Shown: positions 1 through 12,135, counted from the stretch's first letter. The stretch is 64,000 nt of DNA from Apodemus sylvaticus (GCF_947179515.1 NC_067472.1:160934761-160998760), one strand, 5' to 3'. Notes: a model not told the origin generated them from the letters alone. Numbers and translations are program-made.

Positions 1-508
1 AGAAAAGCTCGCCAGGCAGACTGAAGTCAGTTGCTTTTGGTGTGAGAAGAATAGATCCAGGGAATGAATTTTTGAAGGAGTAATATTTCTAAGGAGAAAT
101 CAAAGGAAACTTGTGTGAATCAGGGAAAAGAGACAGAAGAGTATGTTCCAGGCAAAGAACATCAAAACCTCAGGTAGGAAAATGAATGTAACCCATTCAA
201 GTTAACTTGAAGAAGAAAGTCTGCATGGCAATGTGCCAGTGAAAAGCTGCAGTAGGGACACTGTCTCCTAATGTGATCCTGTGTGTCCCCTGAATGCACT
301 TTGTGAAGCTACATTCAAGTTATACCCATTGTAGTAAAGAGTTATTGTTGGACCTAGTTCAGTGTGCTCAGCCTTATTTGAATCTTCTGTGACTCAAACA
401 AAGCTATAGCCATGCAGAGCAACCCAAACCAAGGTCAGTGCTCATTCCCCACTCTGTGTGGGGTCATATTTATACTCCATTGCAGTTCCTTTCACATATC
501 TGCTATAT
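1..508. other. Unique non-coding sequence
   Basis: I see no gene, SINE, LINE or LTR signature here. Open frames are short and show no recognisable domain. Confidence 0.5.
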
Positions 509-677
509 CAAAACATCCTTCATCTGTGTTTGCTTCATGTAAACATTCTTTCCTGTGTCTGTTCCAGCAAAACATCTTTTCACCTGTGTCTGCTTCAGGT
601 AAACATTCTCTCACATGTTTGCTTTAGCAAGACATCCTTTAACCTGTGTGCAGCAGCAAAACATCATTTGACATAAC
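509..677. repeat. Minisatellite, 29-32 bp unit
   Basis: Six imperfect head-to-tail copies begin at about 509, 541, 570, 601, 630 and 659. Each opens with AAACATCCTTT or a near variant, followed by a CCTGTGTCTGCTTCAGG-like second half. Unit lengths are 32, 29, 31, 29, 29 and a partial copy. Open frames running through it simply follow the repeat and are not taken as genes. Confidence 0.8.
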
Positions 678-729
678 TGGATGTCAAAGAACTAGAAATT
701 TCTGCTTTGGTGTATGTGGTCCACATGTA

Positions 730-1363
730 GGTGGGTGTGGGCACATCCTATGGATGACTGAAAGACTGTGGTTGGTTAATATGGATGACTGACAGGCTTG
801 AACCTTGTCCTGTGGACAAATCACAGGCTGTGGCCTTCTCCTCTGGATGACAAACACAGCTGTAGCCTTGCTCTTGAAATCTGATCATCTGTAGTTGTGT
901 CCTCTGGAGGATTGACAGACTGAGGGCATTTCCTATAGATGATTAATAGCCTGTGTTCCAATACCATGTATGAGTGACAGATTGTGGGTGTTTACTATGG
1001 GTCATTGACAGGGTGTGGGTGTTTCCTTCCTATTGGTAATAGAATGAGGTCTTTTTCTGAGCATGGTACTTTGTAGACATTTACTATAGATGACTGACTG
1101 ACTGACTGAATTTTGTTTCCAAGCTAGGCCTGCTGTTGTGTTCATTTTGGATCATTGACTGTCTGTGTGAGTTTTCTCTTGATAACTGACAGACTGTGGC
1201 AGATTCCTACACATTATTGATAGGCTGAGGTCATTTCCTATACATACATGACAGGTTCTTAGCTATTCCTAGAAATGACTGACAAGCAATGTCTTTGTCC
1301 TGGGAATGACAGACTGTTTCCTGACTGAAAGGTTGTTGGTGTCCCTGTGGATGATTGACAGGC
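730..1363. repeat. Degenerate ~31-bp minisatellite, left part
   Basis: About 20 diverged tandem copies of a roughly 31-bp unit with core TATGGATGATTGACAGGC followed by TGTGGGCATTTCC. Copies vary by substitutions and small indels. The array stops at 1363, where the T-tract of a minus-strand L1 begins. The same unit resumes at 12767, so this is the left half of an interrupted array. Confidence 0.8.
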
Positions 1364-3477
1364 TTTTTTTTTTTTAATTTGTTATTCTTTTTTTGTAATT
1401 GCCCTTTTTTCTTTTTTATTGAATAATTTCTTATTTACACATCAGATGTTTTCCCCTTTCCAGTTCTCCCCTAAGGAAACCTCCTATCCCATCCCCCTCC
1501 AGCTGCTTCTATGGCAGTACTCCCCCATCCACCCACACACTCCCTTCTTCCTGCCCTGGTGTTCCCCTACAGGGAGATAAGAAAGGAACAATTTGCATTC
1601 TTCTACATGTTGACTAACAGTTGAATGACCACAATTTGTTGAAAATGCTATCTTCTTTCTACTGGTTGGTTTTAGCTCCTTTATGAAAAATCTAGTGACC
1701 TTGGTTGTGTGGGTTCATTTCTGGATCTTCCTGCCTGACACTGTACCAATGCCATGCAGTTTTTATGACTATTGCTTGAAGTCAGGGATGGTGACTACCC
1801 CAGAATTTCTTTTATTGTTGAAAATTGTTTTCACTATCCTGGATTTTTTCTTAAATCAAATGATTTTGAGAATTGTTCATTCTAACACTATGAAAAATTG
1901 AGTGGAAATTTTGATGGGGATTGCATTGAATCTGGAGACTGCTTTTGGCAGAATGGTCATTTTTCTATAATAATCCTGCCAATACACAAGCATGGGAGAA
2001 CTTCCTCATTTTGAGGGCTTCTTTGAATTCTTTCTACAAAGACTTAAAGTTCCTGTCATACTGATCTTTCACTTATTGGGTTAGAGTCACAGAAATATAT
2101 TTTATATATTTCACTTAATGAGTTAGAGTCAAACAAAGATATTTTATATTGTTTGTGCCTATTTTGAAGGGTGGCATTTTCCTAATTTCTTTCTCAGCCT
2201 GTTTATCCTTTGAGTAAGGAAGGCTACTGATTTGTTTAAGTTTATTGTATATCCAGCAACTTTGTTGAAGTTGTCAGCTGTAGAAGTTCTCTTGTGGAAT
2301 TTTTGGGGGGCACTTAATTATACTATCATATCTGCAATTAGTGAAATTTTGACTGTATCCTTTTGACTTCCTTTTGTGGTGTACTTGATCTAGCTAGACC
2401 TTTAAGTACTACATTGAGTAGATAGAGAGAAAGTGGGCAGCCTTGTCTACTCCCTGATGTTAGTGGGATTGCTTCAAGTTTCTCTTCATTTAGTTTGATG
2501 TTGGCTACTGGTTTGGTGTATGTTGCTTTCACTAAGTTTATGTATGGGCTTTGTATTTCTGATCTCTCCAAGAGTTTTAACATGAAGGGATGCTGCACAT
2601 TTTCAAATGCTTTTTCAGCATCTAATGAAATGATCATGTGCTTCTTTTCTTTGAGTTTGTTTATGTAGTGGATTACATTGATGGACTTCAGTATATTGAA
2701 CGATCCCTGCATCCCTGGGATGAAGCCTGCTTGATCACAATGATCATTTGGAAGTGTTCTTGGATTCAGTTTTTGACAATTTTATTGAGTATTTTTGCAT
2801 CGATATTCACAAGGGAAATTCGTCTGACATTCTCTTTGTTGGGTCTTTGTATAGTTTTGGTATCAGCTTAAGTGTTGCTTCATAGAATGAATTTGGTAGT
2901 GTTCCTTCTGTTTCTATTTTGTGGAATAATTTGAAAAGTATTAGTATTAGGTCTTCTTTGAAGTTCTGATAGAATTCTGCACTAAACCCATTTGTACCTG
3001 GGCATTTTTGCTTGGGAGACTTTTAACAACTGCTTCTATTCATATAAAGGTTATAAGACAGTTTGGATGTTTTATCTGATCCTGATTTAACTTTGGCATT
3101 TAGTATTTGTCTAGAAAAGTTCTATTTCAACCTTCTTTTCCAGTTTAGCTGAATATAGCCTTTTGAAGTAGGATTTGATGATTTTTAAAATTTCTTCAGT
3201 TTCTGTGTTTATATCTCCCTTTTCATTTCTGATTTTGTTAATTTGTATACTGCCTCTGTGCACTTTGGTTACTCTGGCTAAGGGTTTTTCTGTCTAGTTG
3301 ATTTTCTCAAAGAACCAGCTCCTAGATTTGTTTATTATTTCTTATATTTCTTTTTGTTTCTACTTGGTTGATTTCTTCCCTGTGTTAATTATTTCCTGTC
3401 ATCTTCTCCTCTTGGGTGTATTTGCTTCTTTTTGTTCTAGAGTTTTGAGGTCTATTGTCAATGTGCTAGTGTATGCT

Positions 3478-3493
3478 CTCTCCAGTTTCTTTT
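3478..3493. repeat. Target-site duplication of nested L1, left copy
   Basis: CTCTCCAGTTTCTTTT here is repeated with one extra C at 3675-3691. The pair flanks the small inverted L1 insertion. Confidence 0.75.
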
Positions 3494-3674
3494 TTTATTC
3501 GATATATTCTTTATTTAAATTTCATTTACATTCTTTATTTACACTGGAAAAGTTCAGTGCAGCAGTGTAGGGGATTACCAGGACCGGGAAGTCGGAAGGA
3601 GTGGATTGGGGAACAGGGGGATGGAAGAGGGCTTATAGGACTTTCAGGGAGGGGGCATTCAGGAAAGGGAAAAT
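3494..3674 (-). mobile_element. 181-bp L1 with 5' inversion (twin priming)
   Basis: The left part is antisense to the last ~55 bases of an L1 3' UTR plus poly(A). The right part, from about 3543, is the preceding stretch of the same 3' UTR in the opposite orientation. That order matches the product of twin priming, where the upstream piece is inverted. The insertion sits in antisense ORF2 of L1-a and is bounded by near-identical 16-17 bp direct repeats. Confidence 0.8.
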
Positions 3675-3906
3675 CTCTCCCAGTTTCTTTTTGGAGGCAC
3701 TCGGAGCTATGAATTATCTTCTTAGTACTTTCATTGTGTCCCATAAGTTTGGATATGTTGAGCCTTTGTTTTAATTCTCAAATGTCTTCTTTATTTCTTC
3801 CTTGACCAATTTATCATTGAGTAGGGTGCTGTTCAGTTTCCATATGTCTGTGAGCTTTCTGTTCTATTTGTTGCTATTGAAGACAAACCTTTGTACATGT
3901 TGGTCT

Positions 3907-4003
3907 GATAGCACACAAGGGTTGTACCAGCTTACATTCCCACTAGCAATGGAGGAGTGTTCCTCTTTCTCCACATCCATGCCAGCACCTGCTGTCTCCT
4001 GAT
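3907..4003 (-). mobile_element. L1 ORF2 C-terminal fragment
   Basis: About 95 bp antisense to the cysteine-rich C-terminal part of L1 ORF2 (the region around CWWG). It abuts endonuclease-domain sequence of L1-a, so about 3 kb of L1 sequence is missing between the two. Confidence 0.7.
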
Positions 4004-4033
4004 TTTTTTTTTAATTTCTTAAAAAATGTATTT

Positions 4034-4846
4034 CTTTTTTTTAATTCGGTATATTCTTTATTCACATTTCAAATGATTTCCCCTATTCTTGCTCTCCAGT
4101 CCCTGAAAGTCCCATAAGCCCTCTTCTCTTCCCCTGTTCCCTCCCATTCTACTCCTTCCCACTTCCCTATTCTGGTATTCCCCTATACTGATGCACTGAG
4201 ATCTTCCAGAACCAGGGGCCACTCCTCCGTTCTTCTTGGACATCATTTAATATGTGGATTATGTCTTGGGTATTCAAAGTTTCTAGGCTAATATCCACTT
4301 ATCAGTGAGTGCATGCCATGATTGATCTTTTGAGACTGTGTTACCTCACTTAGTATGATGTTCTCCATCTCCATCCATTTGTCTAAGAATTTCATGAATT
4401 CATTGTTTCTAATGGCTGAATAGTACTCCATTGTGTAAATATACCACATTTTTTGTATCCACTCCTCCGTTGAGGGACACCTGGGTTCTTTCCAGCTTCT
4501 GGCTACTACAAATAGGGCTGCTATGAACATAATGGAGCATGTGTCTTTATTGCATGCCAGGGAATCTTCTGGGTATATGTACAGGAGTGGTATAGCAGCG
4601 TCCTCCGGAATTGTCATGCCCAGTTTTCTGAGGAACCGCCAGACTGATTTCCAAAGTGGTTGCACCATGTTGCAATCCCAACAGCAGTGGAGGAGTGTTC
4701 CTTTTTCTCATCATCCTTGCCAACACCTGCTGTCTCCTGATGTTTTGATCTTAGATATTCTGACTAGTGTGAGGTGAAATCTCAGGGTTGTTTTGATTTG
4801 TATTTCCCTGATAACTATGGATGTTGAACATTTCTTTAGGTGCTTC
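4034..4846 (-). mobile_element. 5'-truncated L1, 3' end
   Basis: A T-tract at about 4034 is followed by antisense 3' UTR and then the antisense C-terminal end of ORF2. The frame 4668-4288 reads the family's last ~126 residues with one break, ending HSLISGY, the usual ORF2 C-terminus of these elements. It was inserted in the middle of L1-a. Confidence 0.85.
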
Positions 4847-5062
4847 TCAGCCCAGAAGCTCAGAATACACAAGACACAATTCACATATCAAATGATACCC
4901 AGGAAGGAAGGAAGGAGAGGTCCTGGAAAGGCTCTATGCAGCAGTGTAGGGGAATACATTACAGAGAAGCAGGAAGGGGTTGATTGGGGAACAGGGGAAG
5001 GGGAGAGGGCTTATGAGACTTTCAGGGAGGTGGAAACCAGAAAATATAAATAAAAAAATCTA
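4847..5062 (+). mobile_element. L1 3' UTR fragment, opposite orientation
   Basis: Sense-strand L1 3' UTR: a CTGGAAAGGCTCTATGCAGC-like start, then the G-rich GGGGAACAGGGGAAGGGG stretch and the terminal AAATATAAATAAAAAAA. It lies head-to-head with the preceding antisense copy. A second segment in opposite orientation could come from a 5' inversion, but both pieces carry a 3' terminus, so two insertions are more likely. Confidence 0.75.
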
Positions 5063-5099
5063 ATATATACATAAAATATATCTAATAATATTTGTGATA

Positions 5100-6630
5100 T
5101 TAAAAGGTATTAAAAAATAGTGATTGTTGCTTCCTGTTATTTTTTATCTTATTTTTATGTTTGTGTGGCTATCTTCTTTTGGGTGTCCTTTATGAAGATA
5201 ACTTTCTTGCTTTTTGTAAGGTATAGTTTCCCTCCTTGTGTTGGCATTTTCCATCTATTATCCTTTGTAGGGCTGGATTTGTAGAAAGATATTGTGTAAA
5301 TTTGGTCTTGTCCATCTGTGTTAATTGAGAGTTTTGTTGGGTATTGTAGTCTGTGCTGGCATTTGTGGTTCATTAGGGTCTGTCTGACATATGCCCATGA
5401 TTTCTGGCTTTCTCTGGTTAGAAGAATGGTGTAATTCTAATAGATCTGCGTTTTTATGTTACTTGACCTTTTCTCCTGTCTGCTTTTAATATTCTTTCTT
5501 TGTTTTGTGCACTTGGTGTTTTGATTATTATATGACAGAAGGAATTTTATCTGATCCAATCTATTTGGAGTTCTGTAGGATTCTTGTATGTTTATTGTGC
5601 CCTGGATTTTCTGGATGTTTCTCATTAGGAGCATTTTACATTTTTTCATTTTCTTTGACTCTTGTGTCAATGTTTTCTATGGTATATTCTGTACCTGAGA
5701 TTCTTTTTTTTTTTAAGATTTATTATTATATGTAAGTACACTGTAGCTGTCTTTAGACACACCAGAAGAGGGCTTCTCATCTCATTACAGATGAATGTGA
5801 GCCACCATGTAGTTGCTGGGATTTGTACTCAGGACCTTCAGAAGAGCAATCAGTGTTCTTAACCACTGTTCCATCTCAGCATCCCTGTACATGAGGTTCT
5901 TTCTTCTATCTCTGGCATTCTGTTGGCGATGCTTGCATCTATGACTCCTGAACTCTTTCCTCACTTTTCTATCTCGGGGGTTTTCTCGCTTTGTGATTTC
6001 TTAATTGTTTCTTAATTTTCATTTTTAGATGCTGTATGGTTTTGCTCAATTTCTTTACCTGTTTGTTTTTTCCTATAATTCTTTAAGAGATTCATGTGTT
6101 TCCTCTTTAAGTGCTTCTAGCTGTTTGCCTGCCTTCTCCTGTATTTCTTTAAGGGAGTTATTTATGTCCTACTTAAAGTCCTCTATCATCATCATGACAT
6201 GTGATTTTACATCAGAGTATTGCTTTTCTGGTATATTGGAGTATCCAGGGCTCACTGTGGTAGGAGAACTGGGTTCTGATGATGCCGAGTAGCCTTGGTT
6301 TCTGTTGCTTATGTTTGCCATCTGATTACCTCCAGTGTTAGCTGTTCTTGCTGTTTCACCGTGGCTTGTCCCTTTTGGGAGCCTGTGTGTCGGTGCTCCT
6401 GTAAGACCAGCTCTCTCTGGGAGGAATTTTGGTATGAGGCTTTATGGCACTGGGTCAGCTGTGGGGTGCAGACAGAAATCCAAAGGATCCTATGCCTCTG
6501 CGTGCTTTGGTGCCTATGTCCTGAGGGTTCCTTGTGAGCCCTCTGAGCAGAATCAGTGGTCGTACCTTTGCTCACAGGCACGTGTGCTCTCCTTGGTGAG
6601 CCGCACAACCCTGTCAGTATTTGGGTTTTG
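5100..6630 (-). mobile_element. L1-a, 5' portion: ORF1 remnant and 5' UTR
   Basis: Minus strand, from the right: 5' UTR (about 6630-6295), decayed ORF1 (about 6290-5150), then the ORF1-ORF2 spacer. ORF1 is recognisable from the PNRLDQ-like RNA-binding region and the coiled-coil part but is broken by several frameshifts and by a B2 SINE at 5706-5884. It ends where the ~31-bp minisatellite resumes (GGCTATGTGCATTTCTT). Confidence 0.8.
5706..5884 (-). mobile_element. B2 SINE
   Basis: Reading the minus strand: GATGCTGAGATGGAACAGTG, then GGTTAAGAACACTGATTGC, the TCTTCTGGTGTGTCTAAAGA-like middle and an A-rich 3' tail. This is the tRNA-derived B2 layout, with A and B box positions retained. It is flanked by direct repeats at 5689-5705 and 5885-5901 (CTGTACCTGAGATTCTT against CTGTACATGAGGTTCTT, 15 of 17 matching). 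It splits the ORF1 remnant of L1-a. Confidence 0.9.
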
Positions 6631-6646
6631 GCTATGTGCATTTCTT
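6631..6646. repeat. Target-site duplication of L1-b, left copy
   Basis: GCTATGTGCATTTCTT, identical to 12767-12782. It is a piece of the ~31-bp minisatellite unit. Confidence 0.95.
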
Positions 6647-6900
6647 TTTTTTTTTTTAATTCGATATATTTTTTATTTACATTTCAAATGATTTCCCCTT
6701 TCCTAGTTCCCCCACTCCAAGAAAGTCCCATAAGCCCCCTTCTCTCACCCTGTCCTCCCATCCACCCCTTCCCATTTCCCTGTTTGGTTTTGCCGAATAC
6801 TGCTTCACTGAGTCTTTCCAGAACAAGGGGCCACTCCTCCTTTCTTCCTTGTACCTCGTTTGATGTGTGGATTATGTTTTGGGTATTCCAGTTTTCTAGG

Positions 6901-9900
6901 TTAATATCCACTTATTAGTGAGTGTATACCATGATTCACCTTTTGAGTCTGGGTTACCTCACTTAGTATGATGTTCTCTAGCTCCATCCATTTGCCTAAG
7001 AATTTCATGAATTCATTGTTTCTAATGGCTGAATAGTACTCCATTGTGTAGATATACCACATTTTTTGCATCCACTCTTCTGTTGAGGGATACCTGGGTT
7101 CTTTCCAACATCTGGCAATTATAAATAGGGCTGCTATGAACATAGTAGAGCATGTATCCTTATTACATGGTGGGGAATCCTCTGGGTATATGCCCAGGAG
7201 TGGTATAGCAGGATCTTCTGGAAGTGAGGTGCCCAGTTTTCAGAGGAACCGCCAGACTGATTTCCAGAGTGGTTGTACCAATTTGCAACCCCACCAGCAG
7301 TGGAGGAGTGTTCCTCTTTTTCTACACCCTCTCCAACACCTGCTGTCTCATGAATTTTTAATCTTAGCCATTCTGACTGGTTTAAGGTGAAATCTCAGGG
7401 TTGTTTTGATTTGCATTTCCCTAATGACTAATGAAGTTGAGCATCTTTTAAGATGCTTCTCTGCCATCCGAAGTTCTTCAGGTGAGAATTCTTTGTTTAA
7501 CTCTGCACCCCATTTTTTAATAGGCTTGTTTGGTTTTCTGGAGTCTAACTTCTTGATTTCTTTATATATACTGGATATTAGCCCTCTATCTGATGTAGGA
7601 TTGGTGAAGATCTTCTCCCAATTTTTTGGTTGCCGATCTGTCCTCTTGATGGTGTCCTTTGCCTTACAGAAACTTTGTAACTTTATAAGGTCCCATTTGT
7701 CAATTCTTGCTCTTAGAGCACATGCTATTGGTGTTCTGTTCAGAAACTTTCTCCCTGTACTGATGTCCTCAAGGGTCTTCCCCAGTTTCTTTTCTATTAG
7801 CTTCAGAGTGTCTGGCTTTATATGGAGGTCCTTGATCCATTTGGATTTGAGCTTAGTACAAGGAGACAAGGATGGATCAATTCGCATTCTTCTGCATGTT
7901 GACCTCCAGTTGAACAAGCACCATGTGTTGAAAAGGCTATCTTTTTTCCATTGGATGTTTTCAGCCCCTTTGTCGAGGATCAAGTGGCCATAGGTGTGTG
8001 GGTTCATTTCTGGATCTTCAATCCTGTTCCATTGATCCTCCTGCCTGTCACTGTACCAATACTATGCAGTTTTTAACACTATTGCTCTGTAGTATTGCTT
8101 GAGGTCAGGGATACTGATTTCCCCAGACTTTCTTTTGTTGCTGAGAATAGCTTTAGCTATCCTGTTTGTTTTTTGTTTTTTTGTTTTTTTTTTTGTTATT
8201 GCAGATGAATTTGATAATTGCTTTTTCTAACTCTGTGAAGAATTGAGTTGGGATTTTGGTGGGTATAGCATTGAATCTGTAGATTACTTTTGGCAAAATG
8301 GCCATTTTAACTATATTGATTCTACCGATCCATGAGCATGGGAGGTTTTCCCATTTTTTGAGGTCTTCTTCCATTTCCTTCTTCAGAGTCTTGAAGTTCT
8401 TGTCATACAGATCTTTCACATGTTTGGTAAGAGTCACCCCAAGATACTTTATACTGTTTGTGGCCATTGTGAAGGGGGTCATTTCCCTAATTTCTTTCTC
8501 AGCCTGCTTATCCTTTGAGTATAGGAAGGCCACTGATTTGATTGTGTTGATTTTATAACCTGCCACTTTGCTGAAGTTGTTTATCAGCTTTAGGAGCTCA
8601 CTAGTGAAGTTTTTTGGGTCACTGAGGTAGACTATCATGTCGTCTGCAAATAATGAAAGTTTGGCTTCTTCCTTTCCAATTTGTATCCCTTTGACCTCCT
8701 TATGTTGTCGAATTGCCTGAGCTAGTACCTCAAGTACAATATTGAAAAGATAAGGAGAAAGGGGGCAGCCTTGTCTGGTCCCTGATTTCAGTGGGATTGC
8801 TTCAAGTTTCTCTCCATTTAGTTTGATGCTGGCTACCGGTTTGCTGTATATTGCTTTTACTATGTTTAGGTATGGGCCTTGAATTCCTGTTCTCTCCAAG
8901 ACTTTAAGCATGAAAGGCTGCTGAATTTTGTCAAATGCTTTTTCAGCATTCAATGAAATGACCATGTGGTTTTGTTCTTTGAGTTTGTTTATGTAGTGGA
9001 TTGCATTGATGGATTTCCTTATATTGAACCAACCCTGCATTCCCAGGATAAAGCCTACTTGATCATGGTGGATGATCGTTTTGATGTGTTCTTGGATTCC
9101 GTTGGCAAGAATTTTATTGAGTATTTTTCATCGATGTTCATAAGGGAAATTGGTCTGAAGTTCTCTTTCTTTGTTGGATCTTTGTGTGGCTTTGGTATCA
9201 GCGTAATTGTGGCTTCGTAGAATGAATTGGGTAGTGTTCTTTCTGTTTCTATTTTGTGGAATAGTTTGAAGAGTATTGGTGTTAACTCTTCTTTGAAGGT
9301 CTGATAGAATTCTGCACGGAAACCATCTGGTCCTGTGCTTTTTTTGGTTGGAAGACTTTCTATGACTCCTTCAATTTCTTTAGGCATTATGGGACTGTTT
9401 AGATGATCTATTTGGTCCTGATTTAATTTTGGTATTTGGTATCTGTCAAGGAAATTGTCCATTTCCTCCAGATTGTCCAGTTGTGTTGAGTACAGGCTCT
9501 TGTAGTAGGATCTGATGATTTTTTGGATTTCCTCAGTTTCCGTTGTTATATCTCCCTTTTCAGTTCTAAGTTTGTTAATTTGGATACTTTCTCTGTGCCC
9601 TTTGGTCAGTCTGGCTAAGGGTTTATCTATCTTGCTGATTTTCTCAAAGAACCAGCTCCTGGTTTTGTTGATTCTTTGTATGGTTCTCTTTGTTTCTACT
9701 TGATTGATTTCAGCCCTGAGTTTGATGATTTCCTGCCTTCTTCTCCTCCTGGGTGAAATAGCTTCTTTTTGTTCCAGGGCTTTCAGGTGTGTCATTAAGC
9801 TGGTAGTGTATGCTCTCTCCATTTTCTTTTTGGAGGCACTCAGGGCTATGAGTTTTCCTCTTAGCACTGCTTTCATTGTGTCCCATAGATTTGGGTATGT

Positions 9901-10745
9901 TGTGTCTTCATTTTCATTGTGTTCTAAAAAGTCTTTAATTTCTTTCTTTATTTCTTCCTTGACCAAGGTATCACTGAGTAGAATATTGTTCATTTTCCAC
10001 GTGTATGTGGGTTTTCTGTTGTTTTTGTTGCTATTGAAGACCACTTTTACTCCATAGTGATCTGATAGGAGGCATGGGATTAGTTCGATCTTCTTATATT
10101 TGTTGAGGTCTGTCTTGTGACCAATGATATGGTCAATTTTGGAGAAGGTACCATGAGGTGCTAGGAAAAAGGTATATTCTTTTGCTTTAGGATAGAATGT
10201 TCTATATATATCTGTTAAATCTAGTTGGTCTAAAGCTTCAATTAGTTTCATTATGTCCCTGTTTAGTTTCTGTTTCCCTGATCGGTCCATTGAGGAAAGT
10301 GCAGTGTTGAAGTCACCCACAATTATTGTGTTAGGTGCAATGTGTGCTTTGAGCTTTAATAAAGTTTCTTTTACGGAAGAGGGTGCCCTTGCATTTGGAG
10401 CATAGATGTTCAGGATTGAGAGTTCTTCTTGTTGTATTTTTCCTTTGATCAGCAAGAAGTGTCCCTCAGAGTCTCTTTTGATGACTTTGGGTTGAAGTCA
10501 ATTTTATCTGATATTAAAATGGCTACTCCAGCTTGTTTCCTGCGACCATTTGCTTATAAAATTGTCTTCCAGCCTTTTATTCTAAGGTAGTGTTTGTCTT
10601 TGACCCTTAGGTGTGTTTCCTGTAAGCAGCAAAATGTAGGGTCCTGTTTACGTATCCAGTCAGTTAGTCTATGTCTTTTTATTGGGGCATTGAGTCCATT
10701 GATGTTAAGAGATATTAAGGAATAGTGATTGTTACTTCCTGTCAT
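6901..10745 (-). pseudogene. L1-b ORF2 (endonuclease/reverse transcriptase), disabled
   Basis: Encodes the L1 endonuclease and reverse-transcriptase protein that nicks target DNA and copies L1 RNA. The start at 10745 (ATG, reading MTGSNNHYSL) matches the family start. The NING and QETHL endonuclease motifs are present. A nonsense codon replaces the Gln after KTIL at about 10554, and a 1-base loss follows near 10500. The frame is open again from 10455 to about 9140, covering GDFNT, SDHYG and the FRPISLMNID region. A 2-base loss near 9129 shifts it. The palm with FADDMIVYLSD is in the next open segment, 9040-8153. Expanded T-runs at about 8165-8195 end that segment. The C-terminal part is open at 8007-7348 and 7143-6901. 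Confidence 0.9.
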
Positions 10746-10867
10746 TTTTGACATTATTTTTTAAATTTGATTGGTTAACTTCTTTTGGGTTTGATGAAAA
10801 GTTACTATCTTGCTTTTTCCAGGGTGAAGTTTCCCTCCTTGTATTGGTGTTTTCCTCCTATTATCCT

Positions 10868-12010
10868 TTATAAGGCTGGGTTTGTGGATAGGTATTGGGT
10901 AAACTTGTTTTTGTCCTGGAATATCTTAATTTCTCCATCTATGGTGATTGAGAGTTTTGCTGGATATGGTAGTTTTGGCTGGCATTTGTGTTCTCTTAGA
11001 GTCTGCATGAGATCAGCCCAGGATCTTCTAGCCTTCATAGTCTCGGGTGAAAAGTCTGCTGGGATTCTGATAGGTCTTCCTGTATATGTTACTTGACCTT
11101 TTTCTCTTACTGCCTTTAATATTCTTTCTTTGTTTAGTACATTTGGTGTTTTGATTATTATGTGATGGGAAGTATTTCTGTTCAGGTCCAGTCTGTTTGG
11201 AGTTCTGTAGGCTTCTTGTATATTCATGGGCATCTCTCTCTTTAGGTTAGGGAAGTTTTCTTCCATAATTTTATTGAAGATATTTGCTGGCCCTTTAAGT
11301 GGTAAATCTTCACTCTCATCTATGCCTATAATCCTTAGGTTTGGTCTTCTCATTGTGTCCTGGATTTCCTGGATATTTTGGGTTACAAGCTTTTTGCTTT
11401 TTGCATTTTCTTTAACTGTTGAGTCCATGGTTTCTATGGTATCTTCAGCGTCTGATATTCTTTCTTCTATCTCTTGTATTCTGTTGTTGATATTTGCATC
11501 TATGTCCACTGATTTCTTCCCAAGGCTTTCTATCTCCAAAGTTGCCTCCCTTTGAATTTTCTTAGTTGTTTCTACTTCTGATTTTAGATCCTGGATGGTT
11601 TTGCTTAGCTCCTTCACTTGCTTGTTTGTGCTTTCCTGTAATTCTTTAAGAGATTTTTGTGTTTCCTCTTTCATGACCTCAGCCTGTTGACCAAAGTTCT
11701 CCTGTATTTCTTTAAGTGTTTTTTGTGTTTCCTCATTATTGGCTTTTGTATTCTCCTGTATTTCTTTCAATGATTTTTGTGTTTCCCTTGCAAGGGCTTC
11801 TAACTTTTGATCCATTTTCTCCTGAATTTCTTTAAGTATGTCCTTCATGTGTTCCTGTACCAGCATCATGACCAGTGATTTTAAATCCAAATCTTGTTTT
11901 ACTGGTGTTATGTGGTATCCAGGACATGCTGGTAAAGGAGAATTGGGTTCAGATGCTGCCATGTTGCCTTGATTTCTGTTAGTGACGTTCCTGCGTCTGC
12001 CTTTTGTCAT
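10868..12010 (-). CDS. L1-b ORF1 protein, C-terminally shortened (380 aa)
   Basis: L1 ORF1p is a trimeric RNA-binding protein and nucleic-acid chaperone that coats L1 RNA in the cytoplasm. Comparison with the other copies puts the start at 12010 (MTKGRRRNVTNRNQ); the frame is open 28 codons further upstream to 12094, but that stretch is 5' UTR. The layout is a basic N-terminus, a long coiled coil, an RRM-like domain (NLRIIGIDESEDL) and a C-terminal domain (REKGQVTY, LSITIDGE). A TAA after NPAL removes the last 21 or so residues found in L1-i. It has only one copy of the 22-residue coiled-coil block that is doubled in L1-c and L1-i. It is otherwise open; whether it is expressed is unknown. Confidence 0.85.
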   Translation of the reverse strand: MTKGRRRNVTNRNQGNMAASEPNSPLPACPGYHITPVKQDLDLKSLVMMLVQEHMKDILKEIQEKMDQKLEALARETQKSLKEIQENTKANNEETQKTLKEIQENFGQQAEVMKEETQKSLKELQESTNKQVKELSKTIQDLKSEVETTKKIQREATLEIESLGKKSVDIDANINNRIQEIEERISDAEDTIETMDSTVKENAKSKKLVTQNIQEIQDTMRRPNLRIIGIDESEDLPLKGPANIFNKIMEENFPNLKREMPMNIQEAYRTPNRLDLNRNTSHHIIIKTPNVLNKERILKAVREKGQVTYTGRPIRIPADFSPETMKARRSWADLMQTLREHKCQPKLPYPAKLSITIDGEIKIFQDKNKFTQYLSTNPAL

Positions 12011-12135
12011 GTAGTTCTCACTGGTGTTAGTTGGTGTTGTCAATGCTGGACTCACCAGTGCAAGTTGCCCCTTCCCAGGTGGCCTCTGGTGCACAGCTTA
12101 CCTCCTTCACTGCCTGGAGACAGGGTGTTGTTGTC

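Larger units (their letters stand above)
1364..3906 (-). mobile_element. L1-a, 3' portion (older L1)
   Basis: From the right end leftward, the minus strand reads L1 ORF2 and then the 3' UTR, whose poly(A) appears as the T-tract at about 1364-1377. The C-terminal part of ORF2 is missing: 3' UTR sequence (to about 1575) joins directly to the ORF2 segment seen antisense from about 1575. ORF2 is littered with frameshifts; the longest open piece is 2338-2712, covering the reverse-transcriptase palm with an AEKAFENVQHPFMLKLLER-like segment. A small L1 is nested at 3494-3674. Past 3906 the next ~215 codons of ORF2 are replaced by other L1 material. Confidence 0.85.

Noticed and set aside
4034..5062. 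Reading the head-to-head L1 pieces as one twin-primed insertion
   Set aside because: Both pieces include a 3' terminus, which twin priming of one transcript does not give; two insertions fit better.
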